NCBI GenBank assembly: GCA_008508345.1
Contig: QNGE01003555.1
Location: 17,325 to 81,324, forward strand
From: Paragonimus westermani
Taxonomy: Eukaryota; Platyhelminthes; Trematoda; Plagiorchiida; Troglotrematidae
DNA length: 64,000 nt
Direction of reading: 5' to 3'
The translations under genes were made by a program, and so were the position numbers. A model generated the notes under the pieces. That model was not told where the DNA came from and did not search any database. It saw nothing but the letters and a program-made list of their open reading frames with translations. This document shows, piece after piece, positions 32,091 to 42,790 of this stretch. Each line of letters opens with the position of its first letter. The first letter of the stretch is position 1.

Positions 32091-35000
32091 CCGTTACCCC
32101 GTTACACGATTATACTGATCTGAACCATGTTCACCTATATTACTCTACTTTTAGCCTCAAAACGATCAGTAATTACAGTCGGTAGTGAGTGCGTATAATT
32201 CGATGGTAGGTCATGGGAAGTTTTGTTATAAGTTGTATAATGATTTTTTAAAAAAGCAAGCATATCTGGTTCGATTGTAGGATACCGCTTCTTTTTTTTC
32301 TTGGCACACACCTAACGGAGTGTGCGTTGGATGGTAGCGTTTACGAATGTAGCAAGAATACTTATTTTCGAAATGTTAACTTTTTGTTTAACCTAATCTG
32401 TGATACATTAAAGGAGCATTCCTTTGTATGGCAGTGATTCTCAAACATTGTCGATAATAAGGGGGCCGGCAAACAGAGCAATTAAACGATATAGCCAACG
32501 GTAGAAAATAATAAGCCAAACGCTAAAGGGTGTGTCACCGCTGTAAAATCCAGACAGAAAACTTTCAATGTCTGGGTTCAGAACCGATTGTGACGCGTAA
32601 ATTGGCCTACTTAGTTTAGAAATAAGTGCGACGTCGCATTTCTTGACTGTGATGTACCTTGGCATAGATCGAAAATCCGCATGCACTGAGAATTGCATAT
32701 GATGTTTTTTCAGTTGCAAACTGTTTTCACAAGAGAAAAATTCACAGTCCAAACTTTCAAAATGTTCAGCTGTCAGTTTTGACGCATAAAGAACACACTA
32801 GGTTATTGCTTCCACAGTTATTTGGAGCTACGCAAGCCCAAACAACTTTACGAATCTAAGTGGAAATCAACGTTGTTATAAAGTCAATCATATCTGTAAC
32901 ACAAACTGCTGAGACAGAAAAAGAGTATAGTATGCTGAAAAACATTGTTACCGGTGACACTTAAGAACGGTGCATAAAATAGAATGAGATCAATTTGTTG
33001 AAACTGTCTCCACGACAAACCGTAAGCAGATAGGGTTAGTAGGTTGTTTCGGGAAAAGCTTGTTTTAACAATAAGATTGTCAGATTAAGGGAGAGTAATG
33101 AAACAGCAATGAACAAGCCTACAAAGCTCTTTAAAGTAAAGAGGGTACAGAGTGAAACACATAAGTCAGTGGAGTCCGAAATTTGCCTATCTGGTTGGTA
33201 GGTAAAAGATTTTTCAAACTTGGTTATAAATCTTAATTCTATTCTAGGATGATGACAGTTTTCCCAAACTTTCAGAAGGGTTCATTAGCAGACATTGAGC
33301 CGGAATGTTAGTTTCCTTCTGTGTGACTGGTGTTATGGAGGAGCCTTTTAGCTGTTCACAGTATGTGCTTGATACTGATCCTCGGAAAATGGAATGACCG
33401 GTAGTGAAGCAAATTAAGACAGGACAGAGACTGATGAAAAACCACCTGCTTCTTCGGCTTAGCCACGTTCAAAATAACATGAATCTTCAGACGTTTTATT
33501 GGACAGTGCTTACCGATATTTGTAAGACGATCTAGTAGTTGACTGTTTTGTCGGTCGTATGGGTGGACTGAGAATGTAATATATCTCATCAAGCACTACG
33601 TCATCGGTTCGACAGAGGATGCCGCATCCCGTGATAGCTACAACGAGTCCCATCAACCAGGAGGATTAAACAAATTTAGCTATCGGTACTTAGAGTCGGC
33701 TTGAGACCACAAGTGAGTGAATGCCTCCAGGTGACAGAAAAGAAACGATGAATAAAAATAACCCACCAACTTTGACAGACCACTTTTTGTAGGTTTACCA
33801 CCATAGCCTTAGGTAACAGTACACCATGAATGCTGTCGCACAATTCGTGAATCACTCAGTGCCACTTTCTGGTAACAATGTGTTCATCTGTGAAGGTGAA
33901 CCGATGTTACTGTGGGTTTCGGGACAGGAATCCGGTCGAATTTTTGATATTGCTCGGTTAGTTATTTTCAAGCATGTTACATTATCTTCAACTTGTCGGC
34001 TGAAAGTGACATGCTACTCGAAAATTCTGGTACACAGAACGCGCATACATGAATTATACAACGATTACTGTTCACAGACAAGAACCTTGGCTTGAAAAGC
34101 AGTGACAGTAGACTAGAGACAACCCGTTTTCATCGGAACAGAAGGACCACCACCATGAAACTCCGAACCGGTAGAGGCAGGAAAGTGTGGCTGATCCGAT
34201 CACTGTCTGTTGCTCGGTTTGAAGAGAGCGTATATTTTCGTGTAACTACCATACTGCCTTGTTGAGCCCGATAGTTCTTCTAGGCTCTTAAGCTGTCTTG
34301 ATGATGGCCTTAAACAGCACATCTGTGGGTCAGCTGGTGTGACTGTTTAACTAACTGAAATAATTTCAGTTGGCTGTTCTCTCGAACAAGTCACGTCGTA
34401 CAGACCAATGATCCGTCTATGTGCCTCAGATGCCACTAATGAACGGTTATTCTTTCATCGATCAATGGTGCATACGTTCACGTACTTATGAATTACCATA
34501 CCTGCAACACCGTTGATTGCTGAGCTGAAGTAGTTCATTCTCACTACCGCAAACTTCACTTTGTTCAACAGCCTATCTTTCTTTCACGCTGTCCCATTTA
34601 ACCCCATTTCATTCTACTGGAATAACTCGTTGGTACTCTTTTAAATTTTTCAAAACGTTAACTCTGAACAGTTTGTTCATAAAAATATGCTAATAACCAC
34701 GATGACGGACAAACCAAAAACTGTAAACAAGAGGTTTGTCTATAATTCTTCGCCTTCCAAAGGTGATAGCTCCACCGAAAGCATAACCGATAGACTTAGT
34801 GTGGTAATCAATAACACATATTTCGCAGCTCAACTATATGTCCATACCAGTGTTGCGCTCCCAGTGAAAAACACATAATGCCTGTTCATGCCATTTCTCT
34901 TGTGTTCGCTGTTTCGTTTGTTCCGCACGCTTTAGGGAGCATCAATCTATGTGACTGATGCAAGGATCGATGAAGCCCAATTCACTCGCGGCCGCTGCAC

Positions 35001-35252
35001 ATCTGATCGGTTTGTGGTCATATCGTTGTTATATGAACAATATGTTGCTAATATTTCAAGTTTTACCGGAGTTCATCACTTTCATTTGCTCTCTCATCTC
35101 TTTAGTTACACCCATCCCAATCTATTTTTATCCCACGAATCTGAATTGAACAACAGTTTAGCTTTTTTTGGAATGTATTTACTATAAGACGTGCAGTTGG
35201 CACGTAATAGCGCTCAGTTCACCGCAAAACAACATGAAGTGGTCAATATTCT
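32091..35252. other. No recognised feature
   Basis: AT-rich. Open frames such as 33826-34095 (+) show no recognisable motif. Confidence 0.45.
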
Positions 35253-35760
35253 TTGGTTTCCAGTTATGTTCCTGTTGCATACGAACGGGATTCTGTTGAA
35301 ACACTGTTTCATAGGCCTATTTATACCCGTAACAAATTGCAGACAGAAAAGAAGATGCTAAGGCAAACTTTACTAGCAAATGCGGTCAGGAAGAGCACTG
35401 AACTTATACTTACGACTCAAAAGAAAGATGACTTCCCATTTTTTCCAATCAAAGCTGACCATCTAGCTAACGAACTGAAAGACTCACTGAAATCTGCTCT
35501 AGTACGAACGTATGCGGCTGCACAGTCGTGCTTAGTTCAGACCACCGGAGAACCAGTTCTCCGCGATCGCGAAAATAGTCCATCAAATCTTTGTCTTCTA
35601 TTTTGTGTACCAGTTCACCTGCATTTACAGTGCGCATTACAGAGGCAGAGCAGATCGACAACTAATGCAGTGAATCGTCGAACATATCCCGAACGAGCTG
35701 CTGTCTTGTCGTCCTGACGTGTTCAACAATCGATGACGCTGGGTTTTGAGCACTCATTTC
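35253..35760 (+). pseudogene. Penelope-like element relic (connector and GIY-YIG region)
   Basis: FPIKADHLANELKDSLKSAL followed by VRTYAAAQSCLVQTT matches the LPFKGDxxxxExxRRLxSAxxRTYxAAxLxxxxxT connector of PLEs. In the next frame FVYQFTC, SAHYRGRADRQLMQ, a stop, and IVEHIPNELL match the YQFTCxCxAxYIGRTxRQLxQRIxEHIPxWLL endonuclease motif. The shift between frames and the stop make it dead. Only the 3' third of the element is present. Confidence 0.65.
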
Positions 35761-35914
35761 ACCATGTTGATCTACTAAACACATTCAAGATGTTACGTAA
35801 TCGAAACCCAGAGCTACTAGCCTTTTGTGGAGCGATAATAATTCGAAGTGACCAGCCGATATTATTTGCACAAAATTGGTTGCCATGGTCGTCATTACAT
35901 AATACTTGACGTGG

Positions 35915-36120
35915 TTGTAGTTGTGGAGCAGTGGTCAACACGGTTGCCTCATGAACGCGTGGCCAGGGTTCACATCCTGGCCATGGCAAGGATATGCACT
36001 ACTGACGAGCTCTAATGAGATTGAAACTCGAGTCTAGTGCTTCTATTCGAAAGACACCGGCTAGCTGGAAAGTCTATCTGAATGTGAAGGCTGTGATCAA
36101 ATGTGAGTGATGGTCAACTT
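35915..36120 (+). repeat. tRNA-derived SINE copy 1
   Basis: A tRNA-like head has a box A-like GTGGAGCAGTGG (35923-35934) and a good box B, GGTTCACATCC (35967-35977), with GCC-type stem partners around it (GGCCAGG and CCTGGCC). A body containing CTCTAATGAGATTGAAACTC and TCGAAAG follows. The body is shared with the second copy at 36340-36430. This is the classic layout of a Pol III-transcribed SINE. The extent of the body is uncertain. Confidence 0.55.
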
Positions 36121-36339
36121 GATAATGAACCAAATCCCCGACTACTCACCAGTAGTCTAAAATATCGCCTAGCACGTTTCGTGAGATCAGTGACACAGTA
36201 ACTGTCTCGGAAGTTCTAATCGTAGGGTCATCGATTGGAGTTAACAGGACAGTTACTTTGTCCCCTCTCGAGACGATCGGTCAACCGGATCATTGCTCAC
36301 AAGCGAGAGTGATTGAGCATTCAGATTTGACAATTCGGT

Positions 36340-36430
36340 TGTGACTAATGTGAGGTGAATAGCACAGTGGTCAACTATCAACGGGCCCTAATGAGAATGA
36401 GACTTGAGTCCGGTGCTTTCTTTCGAAACA
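36340..36430 (+). repeat. tRNA-derived SINE copy 2, box B deleted
   Basis: AGCACAGTGGTCAAC (36361-36375) matches the box A region of copy 1 (GAGCAGTGGTCAAC), and CCCTAATGAGAATGAGACTT with GGTGCTTTCTTTCGAAA matches its body, but about 55 bp that include box B are absent. It could not be transcribed from its own internal promoter. Confidence 0.5.
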
Positions 36431-37192
36431 GGCTGATTGGGTGATGTTCAATGTATGGAAAAGAGTGTATACCGCTTTGGTAGTTTGGAAGAAGTGAATC
36501 ATTGGAAATATAACTGATTGGAATGTCGTAGATCTTGACCGCATTCGGTTGCGGAGCTCCTTGTTAAACCACTTAGAGCTCCACGGACTGCCAAGCACAG
36601 ATACGATTATTGGAGTTCAGTTTCCAGTGTTCTGCCCTGAGCCGATTACGATAGAACAACCAAACAACAGCACTGAGATAACGCTTGTGACGATAATACC
36701 TCAGGATATTTATCGCCATATCTTAGGTAACAACGATTTCCTTAAGTACTTGTAGGCGACATTCCTCGGGTTTAGGGTTTGAACGGGAGATGCACTGAAT
36801 GTTCGGAACTCGTCACATCAAGGTTAGAAGCCAGGAATCTCTGCTGGTTTCTCTTGTTCTCAAGGTGGTCCATATCGGATTCCGGAATGCCGCTGTTGAC
36901 GATATTTTGAGACCGCTGACAATTCAAGGATTCCATTTTTAGCATCTTACGCTGTTAAACTCAGGAACTGTCTGAGAAAATCCTGGCCCGGGGACACTAT
37001 AGAGCTTATATGACACCAGAAGGACGTATCGTCTCCTTTGTTTGTGTTATCGAGTGTTTGTGTTATCGAGTTGAAACAGTTCATTCCCTTCAGAAGTTTG
37101 AACAAAACCGTTAGAACACGAAAGCTGGCAGATGCAAGCATTTCGTATTGACTCGTCAGCACCAAACTTACAATAACATGAAACGGTTTTTT
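36431..37192. other. No recognised feature
   Basis: Contains a short tandem duplication near 37040 (GTGTTATCGAG twice), otherwise nothing. Confidence 0.4.
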
Positions 37193-37931
37193 TCATATCA
37201 AGCAGTTAGGGGAGCAGGGCGGATAGTCAATTGGTGGTTTAGGAAAGGTCAATAAGTCCAGGGAAGGGTCAAGTTTACGAGAAATTGTTTCTGAACACAA
37301 AGTCGGCTTCAGTCGATTGATTACAACCGCCTCAGCAAACCGCAAGAATATTCGATTCGAGTGACGTAATAGGATTTTGAATGCACAAATTGGGTCGATA
37401 ACGTGACCACTGGTCAGGACGTTCCTTGCGACTGCGGACGCTGGTTGCTTGCGTGTGTCAACCACATTGTCGTTCTTCTGTAATACAGAGCTCTGCACCC
37501 ATTTGGGCAAATGTTCCTTCACTTTGGAGATCAAGCAACTCTCAGTTCTGTTTATGTAACTTTCATTGCAGTTACATGTAAATTGATAAACACAATGTGA
37601 GGTGGCACCGGGCTAATACACAGAGTTCCGCTGCGTTGAATGTTCGTTTAATCGAATTCACTAGTCTTTGAGTTATTTGATGGATGCAATAATCACCTTT
37701 AAAAGGCAATTCTATACAAACTCTCTTTTTTCTCAAAGTGGCCACCTGTTCGGAAGGTGGTTTCGATTTATTATGCCTTTCTATGAACCTTTTTGGATAC
37801 CCGTTAGATTGTAGTGTAGATGTGATCAAGTCTAGTTCCCTCGCAAGACTATCCTGTGTACAGATTCGCCTTGCTCGTGTGAATAGTGCATTCACTAGTG
37901 CGCGTTTGTGATGGACCGGTGTGAAACTACT
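37193..37931 (-). pseudogene. Penelope-like element relic running into the assembly gap
   Basis: Starting at the gap edge the - strand reads SSFTPVHHKRALVNALFTRA, RRICTQDSLARELDLITSTL and SNGYPKRFIERH, then RVCIELPFKGDY and LVNSIKRTFNAAELCVL, the standard PLE connector. Next is the endonuclease block with SYINRTESCL and VKEHLPKWV, ending AEAVVINRLKPTLCSE. The frames change near 37,540-37,570. The RT catalytic part must lie within or beyond the 245-N gap. It is the same clade as the + strand relics at 23880, 31360 and 35253. Confidence 0.75.
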
Positions 37932-38176
37932 NNNNNNNNNNNNNNNNNNNNNNNNNNNNNNNNNNNNNNNNNNNNNNNNNNNNNNNNNNNNNNNNNNNNN
38001 NNNNNNNNNNNNNNNNNNNNNNNNNNNNNNNNNNNNNNNNNNNNNNNNNNNNNNNNNNNNNNNNNNNNNNNNNNNNNNNNNNNNNNNNNNNNNNNNNNNN
38101 NNNNNNNNNNNNNNNNNNNNNNNNNNNNNNNNNNNNNNNNNNNNNNNNNNNNNNNNNNNNNNNNNNNNNNNNNNNN
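37932..38176. other. Assembly gap (245 N)
   Basis: A run of N directly between the 5' truncation point of a PLE relic and a TA microsatellite. The assembler probably failed in the microsatellite. Confidence 0.99.

Positions 38177-38212
<36 letters not shown>
38177..38212. repeat. (TA)n microsatellite
   Basis: About 17 uninterrupted TA units directly after the gap; the true length is unknown because the gap abuts it. Confidence 0.95.
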
Positions 38213-38214
<2 letters not shown>

Positions 38215-41032
38215 AAATACGATCCACATTTTGACCTTCTAATCTTGATTTATCAGAACATTCACATAGCTGATCCCGACAATTTGCATTAGAACTCATC
38301 GCCAAATTGTCTATATCAGCAAGATATCTCAAATTCAGTTAATGCAAAGAATTCGAAGGTTAAACTCGGAAGATTCGATCTTTCCGCATTTTGTTTTCTA
38401 CGAAAGACTGACCGATTCAACTGTTCATCAGTCAGATATCAGCAATTACTATTTCGAATGAAAAAACTGCTTTGAGAAAAGAACGGTGACGGTGAATCGT
38501 TGCAATATTGAATCAGGTGGTGAATCGTTGGACGGTCCTGATGTGAGGAGTCGACTAAGAAATGGTCGATAACGAAATCTAATCAAGGGAAAAAAGACAA
38601 ACAGGGAACCATCTGAAGGTGCCTTATGAACTTTCTGTTCATTTGCGTTGGTACCTATCCATTACATTTATAACTCAGAAAATTGATGCTGCTCGCTGTA
38701 TCCCCACTGATGTGATAAATCACAAACTCAGCATGTGGTGAAGATAACGCATTTGTGGATGGTTGAATTTAGCAACTATGCATTCCGTTCACCTTTGGAG
38801 AAAAAATTCTTCCAACAAGGAAAACTCAAGATAAGTGAATTCACCAACCGAACAGGAACAGTGTGGACAAAGCTGATGCACCAATCCACATGTACCCAAA
38901 GTCTGTAGAGTTGCGATATTTATATCTCTTCTAATAATTACCTTATGAGTACAAGCCCAATTTCTTGTCTGTTTATACAATGAGAAATAAACAGTGCCTA
39001 ATACGAGTCGACCTAGCTGTGGACACCCAGGTTCTAAAAACTAGATCTTACATCTACACACATAAGCAATGGATCTGTGAGTAAGAAACAACATGATTTT
39101 GGTGGTCACACCGAACGACGCCAGGCTCGATGACTTTATCAACTGTCATCACATGCACAAAGTCCAGACTGTCAGAGTAAAGACACCTTCATCTCACATC
39201 CATGCTGTCTTGATCTATTACTGGGTTGCTGTTGCATCAGTACCCTGGAGCCTACACGGAACCCGCTGCCACCCAACGCACCGCATGAGTGATTCTGTGA
39301 GGACCGATAGAAAAGCAACAAAAACTATTGCCATAGTCTGCACTCATCTTGTTGTCTAGAGGTGTGCGAACCACGGGCTCTGGATTTCTTGCTCGCATAA
39401 CGTGCATTAGTGGCGATATCCAGGGTAGCGAGTAATGGCCTTGTAAGCCTTTCATTTCGAGGGTACGATAGGTAGATGCACTGTCAGTACGATCGGTCAA
39501 CTTTCACATGCAGTCAGTCGCAATCAAGAGGGAAGCATGAGCACTTGGTGTTGTAACTAACAATGACACATAACACCCATTGCTACAAGTTCTAACTCTC
39601 ACCTGGCTATCAAACTTGGCAGGAATGCGATGCGGATGAACAGTAGAATGCAATGAAAATCGCATCGGAACTTTAAAAGATGGCCGGTGACGAGAATTGG
39701 TGGGGATAAGTGACAAACTTTCGTGATTGGAGTTTCTCAAGCGAACCATAAAGCCCAATTCGATGCTTACCCACTCAACTTCTCTACGGGCTCGATGAAC
39801 GATGATGACCAGGTTGCGGTTGAGCATTCTCGTTTGTACGTGTGCATGTGTCCTAACCTTTCCTGCTGTCTTAGCTTGGTAGTCTGGCTTGCGTTCTTTG
39901 CTGATCTCGGGGGTGGGGGACTAGGCTGGTCAAGACCCGTCGTTCTAGGTTAAACAGTGCCAAATAATCCACTAAAATGAAGCAACACAAACGTTTAAGC
40001 TGATGTCTTTGTGTATCGCACTACTGACTGCGCACGAGTGATTGAATACTGAGGCATGTTACCATGAATATACAGCAGAACTACATTTCTATGTGCAAAA
40101 CTGCGGTTCTCCACCTATGAAAGAAAGGGGTTATAGGAGGTGCCTTCAAGGAAGAAACGTTCTAGCCGTCCAGCGGTAGATTTTAACCGCCGGTGTATCA
40201 CTGATTGCGGTAAAAAGAAGTCCAATTTAGATATACTAAGTCTGCTGGATGCAACGATAGTCTGAATCAAATGTCACGGTAACTGTGTTGACTTCTCGTA
40301 CCTGAATAACAACTTGTCGATAGATCTGCCCTTGGGTGGCGAATTGGGAGTTCGTGTGAAGCGGTGAAGCACCGCTGTCCGAAGTCTTGAAACGCTGGCC
40401 TGAAAGAATGTCAGCTGGAAAACGCGAATCAGATCGAAAGTTTACTGTACAACCGTGCAGTCTGCGCAGTGGAACCTGGATGCTATACCAGAGCAGTGTG
40501 CACCATGTGCACAGTTACCATCTGCAATGTATACGATGCACCTTGGGTGTTCGGTGATCGAACATGATTCCAAAAACTCTGGCACTTTGAACAGCAGTCA
40601 CAGATGAGATTAAACATCTGTTGAAGCTTGACCATCTTTGTCAGCCACCACACATGCGTGAAATGGCAGACAAACGAATTCCGAAGTAGTTGCTATACGA
40701 GCAGCTTGTAAGCAGAACCCTATTGACCAGAAACTGAAATACCAAAATATCGTTCATATGCATCTTTCATGAAGTGATCTTGGTCTTAGAATATGAGGGG
40801 ATGTGGACAGGACACTGTGGAGGCATTTGATCCATACAGGCGTCTGAGAGTTCAGTGAGCGACAGTCATGTATTCTTGTAAGATAACTGCTCGGAGCATA
40901 GGCCTGAGTGCCGTAACTATATGACACCGCAATGAAAACGGCCACGAATATGCCAGTCGTCTCGAGTTTGCATTCCATCAGCACACCCATAGTATACCAT
41001 AAACGAAGAGGAGGCTCAAGGAAATTGTCTGT
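38213..41032. other. No recognised feature
   Basis: Open frames up to about 107 codons (39504-39827, -) without recognisable motifs. A GC-richer patch at 39,900-39,930 (GGGGGTGGGGGACTAGG) was noted but has no assigned role. Confidence 0.45.
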
Positions 41033-41048
41033 TATATATATATATATA
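41033..41048. repeat. (TA)n microsatellite at PLE 3' end
   Basis: Short TA run directly downstream of the 3' end of the - strand PLE. Confidence 0.85.
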
Positions 41049-41092
41049 AATTAATCAAAAAAGAGGGTAAACACTGAGTGGTGAACGATTTA

Positions 41093-41134
41093 TTGTGACG
41101 TTTCAAATCCACACTAAGATCCGTTATCAAACAA
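41093..41134 (-). ncRNA. Decayed hammerhead ribozyme of PLE terminal repeat
   Basis: On the - strand, stem I 5' TTGT is followed by TTGATAA (consensus CTGANGA with two changes) and a stem II-like GGATC-loop-GATTT (three Watson-Crick and two G-T pairs). Then comes GAAACGTC (complement of 41097-41104), with loop-less ACGT as helix III and GTC as cleavage triplet, and stem I 3' ACAA, complementary to TTGT. The two G-T pairs and the core changes look like C-to-T and G-to-A decay of an intact motif. It lies 30-70 nt downstream of the PLE stop codon, where PLE pseudo-LTRs carry hammerheads. Confidence 0.5.
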
Positions 41135-42790
41135 ATAGATGTCGGAGTGAGGTTGTTCTACCGCTCACCGTGTCCGCCTGTCCATCTGTCTTCGCTCGCT
41201 TTTCGTTTCACCGTCAACGATGCTGACGTAGTGGCTGTCTATGTCAACGTGTCGATTGAACGAATTCCGCGAATAGAGAGCTTCGAGTACAATTCGTCCC
41301 CCTTTCGTTTTCACCCGGGCGACCACTTTGGCATGGTCTATGTTGACTTCGTGACCTGTGTCCGTGCATTGGTGCCACAGTTGTGATCTAGGGTCGGCTC
41401 GTCTCATTGCTAATTTGTGTTCGTGCACGCGTACGCGCAGCTGTTTGCCTGTCTCCCCTACATACTGTTGGTCACACCCGAGGCATGGAATCACGTAGAC
41501 CACGCCAGACTGTTCGTGTGGTTCTACATGATCCTTAGCAAAACGGAGTGTTGAGTTTGGCTTGCGTGATATTTGGATGCCCAGTGGTTGCAGCATCCTT
41601 TTTACCGCTTCAGATGTGCCGTGAATATATGGCGCTGTCATTCTTGTTCTAGATTTTGCGCCTTCACTTCTTGTGGGCCTTTATGAAACTACTGGGGTAT
41701 CCATTAGAAGCAAACAGTTTGAACAAGTGTTTTCGTTCTTGTCTTCTGAGTTCGGGCGAGCTACAGCGCGTGTCTGCACGTCGAAATAATGTTCGCACAC
41801 AGCTTTTGAGCTGACATACTGGGTGATTGCTATCGAATCTGGGAATGACACCAGTTGTTGTCGGTTTACGATATACAGTGGTTTCAAGCTTGCCATCAGG
41901 TCGTCTTATGATCAGTACATCGAGAAACGCCATGCGTGAGTTCTCTTCTTTTTCGCGTGTAAAGGTTATCCCTTCTAGTACGTTATTCAGACTGCTTTGG
42001 AACTGGTCAAGATGAGTTTGAGGTAAAACAACAAATGTATCATCCACATATCGGAGCCACACCTTAGGTTTGAAGGTCTGGAAGGCTTCAGATTCGAAGT
42101 TTCATTACGGCGTCAGCAAGCAATCCTGATATGGGTGAGCCCATTGGTGTGCCTCTTTTCTGCAAGTAGACTCGACCGTCAAATTGTAGGTAAGTCACCA
42201 TGCAGAGCTCCACTAATTGAATCAATTCCGTTGGAGAGGGATTCGTTCTATTGCGGAGGCTGTCGCCCTTACTTATAAGGTGCTTCATACTTTCTATCGC
42301 TAGTTCATTCGGTATGTTAATGAAAAGCGACGTCACATCGAAGGAAACCAGTGCATCTTCTTTTTCCAATTCTAGGTCCTTAATCTTTCTCGGAAAATCT
42401 GCTGAGCTGTTTGCGTCGTGACTGTCGTGAGGTAAACAGGGTCGGAGAATACGAAGGAGGAACTTCGCCAATTGGTAGTTTGGGGCCGTCCTGGATGCAA
42501 CGATTGGTCTCACTGATATTTGATCCTTGTGGACCTTTGGTAGCCCGTATAATCGTGGCACTGGTCCCTCAATTGTTCTAAGGTGTTTAGCCTGTTCCTC
42601 TGTGAATGATTTCTTTTTTTTGATTAATTTAAATATGCTACCTGAGCTGCAGACATTCTCTTTGATTAACCATATATATATATATATATTCGCCCGTAGC
42701 AAACAACGATCGTCGTCATCTGGTAAGTCACCGTGGTATCGTTTCAATTTATGTGAAGTTTTCGTAGAACAATGCTTTCCCCCTTAATTC
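41135..42790 (-). mobile_element. Penelope-like retroelement, nearly complete ORF with two frameshifts
   Basis: Segment 1 (42747-42088) holds PVPRLYGLPKVHK, SVRPIVASRTAPNYQLAKFL, ALVSFDVTSLFINIP (RT box A) and KRGTPMGSPISGLLADAVMK (RT box B). Segment 2 (42062-41664) has RYVDDTFVV with both catalytic Asp residues, AFLDVLIIRRPDGKLETTVY and a SNGYPSSFIKAH end. Segment 3 (41641-41165) has the GIY-YIG endonuclease: GVVYVIPC, QYVGETGKQLRVRVHEHKLA, the catalytic Glu in IVLEALY, then stop. Segments join by single frameshifts near 42,095 and 41,650. A TA microsatellite at 42671-42690 interrupts the N-terminal region (IYIYI). The YVGETGKxLxxRxxEH signature places it in a different PLE group from the other copies here. 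Otherwise little decayed. Confidence 0.9.

Noticed and set aside
38177..38212. Coding potential across the N gap and TA repeat
   Set aside because: Open frames there are artefacts of N translated as X and of IYIY-type microsatellite translation.
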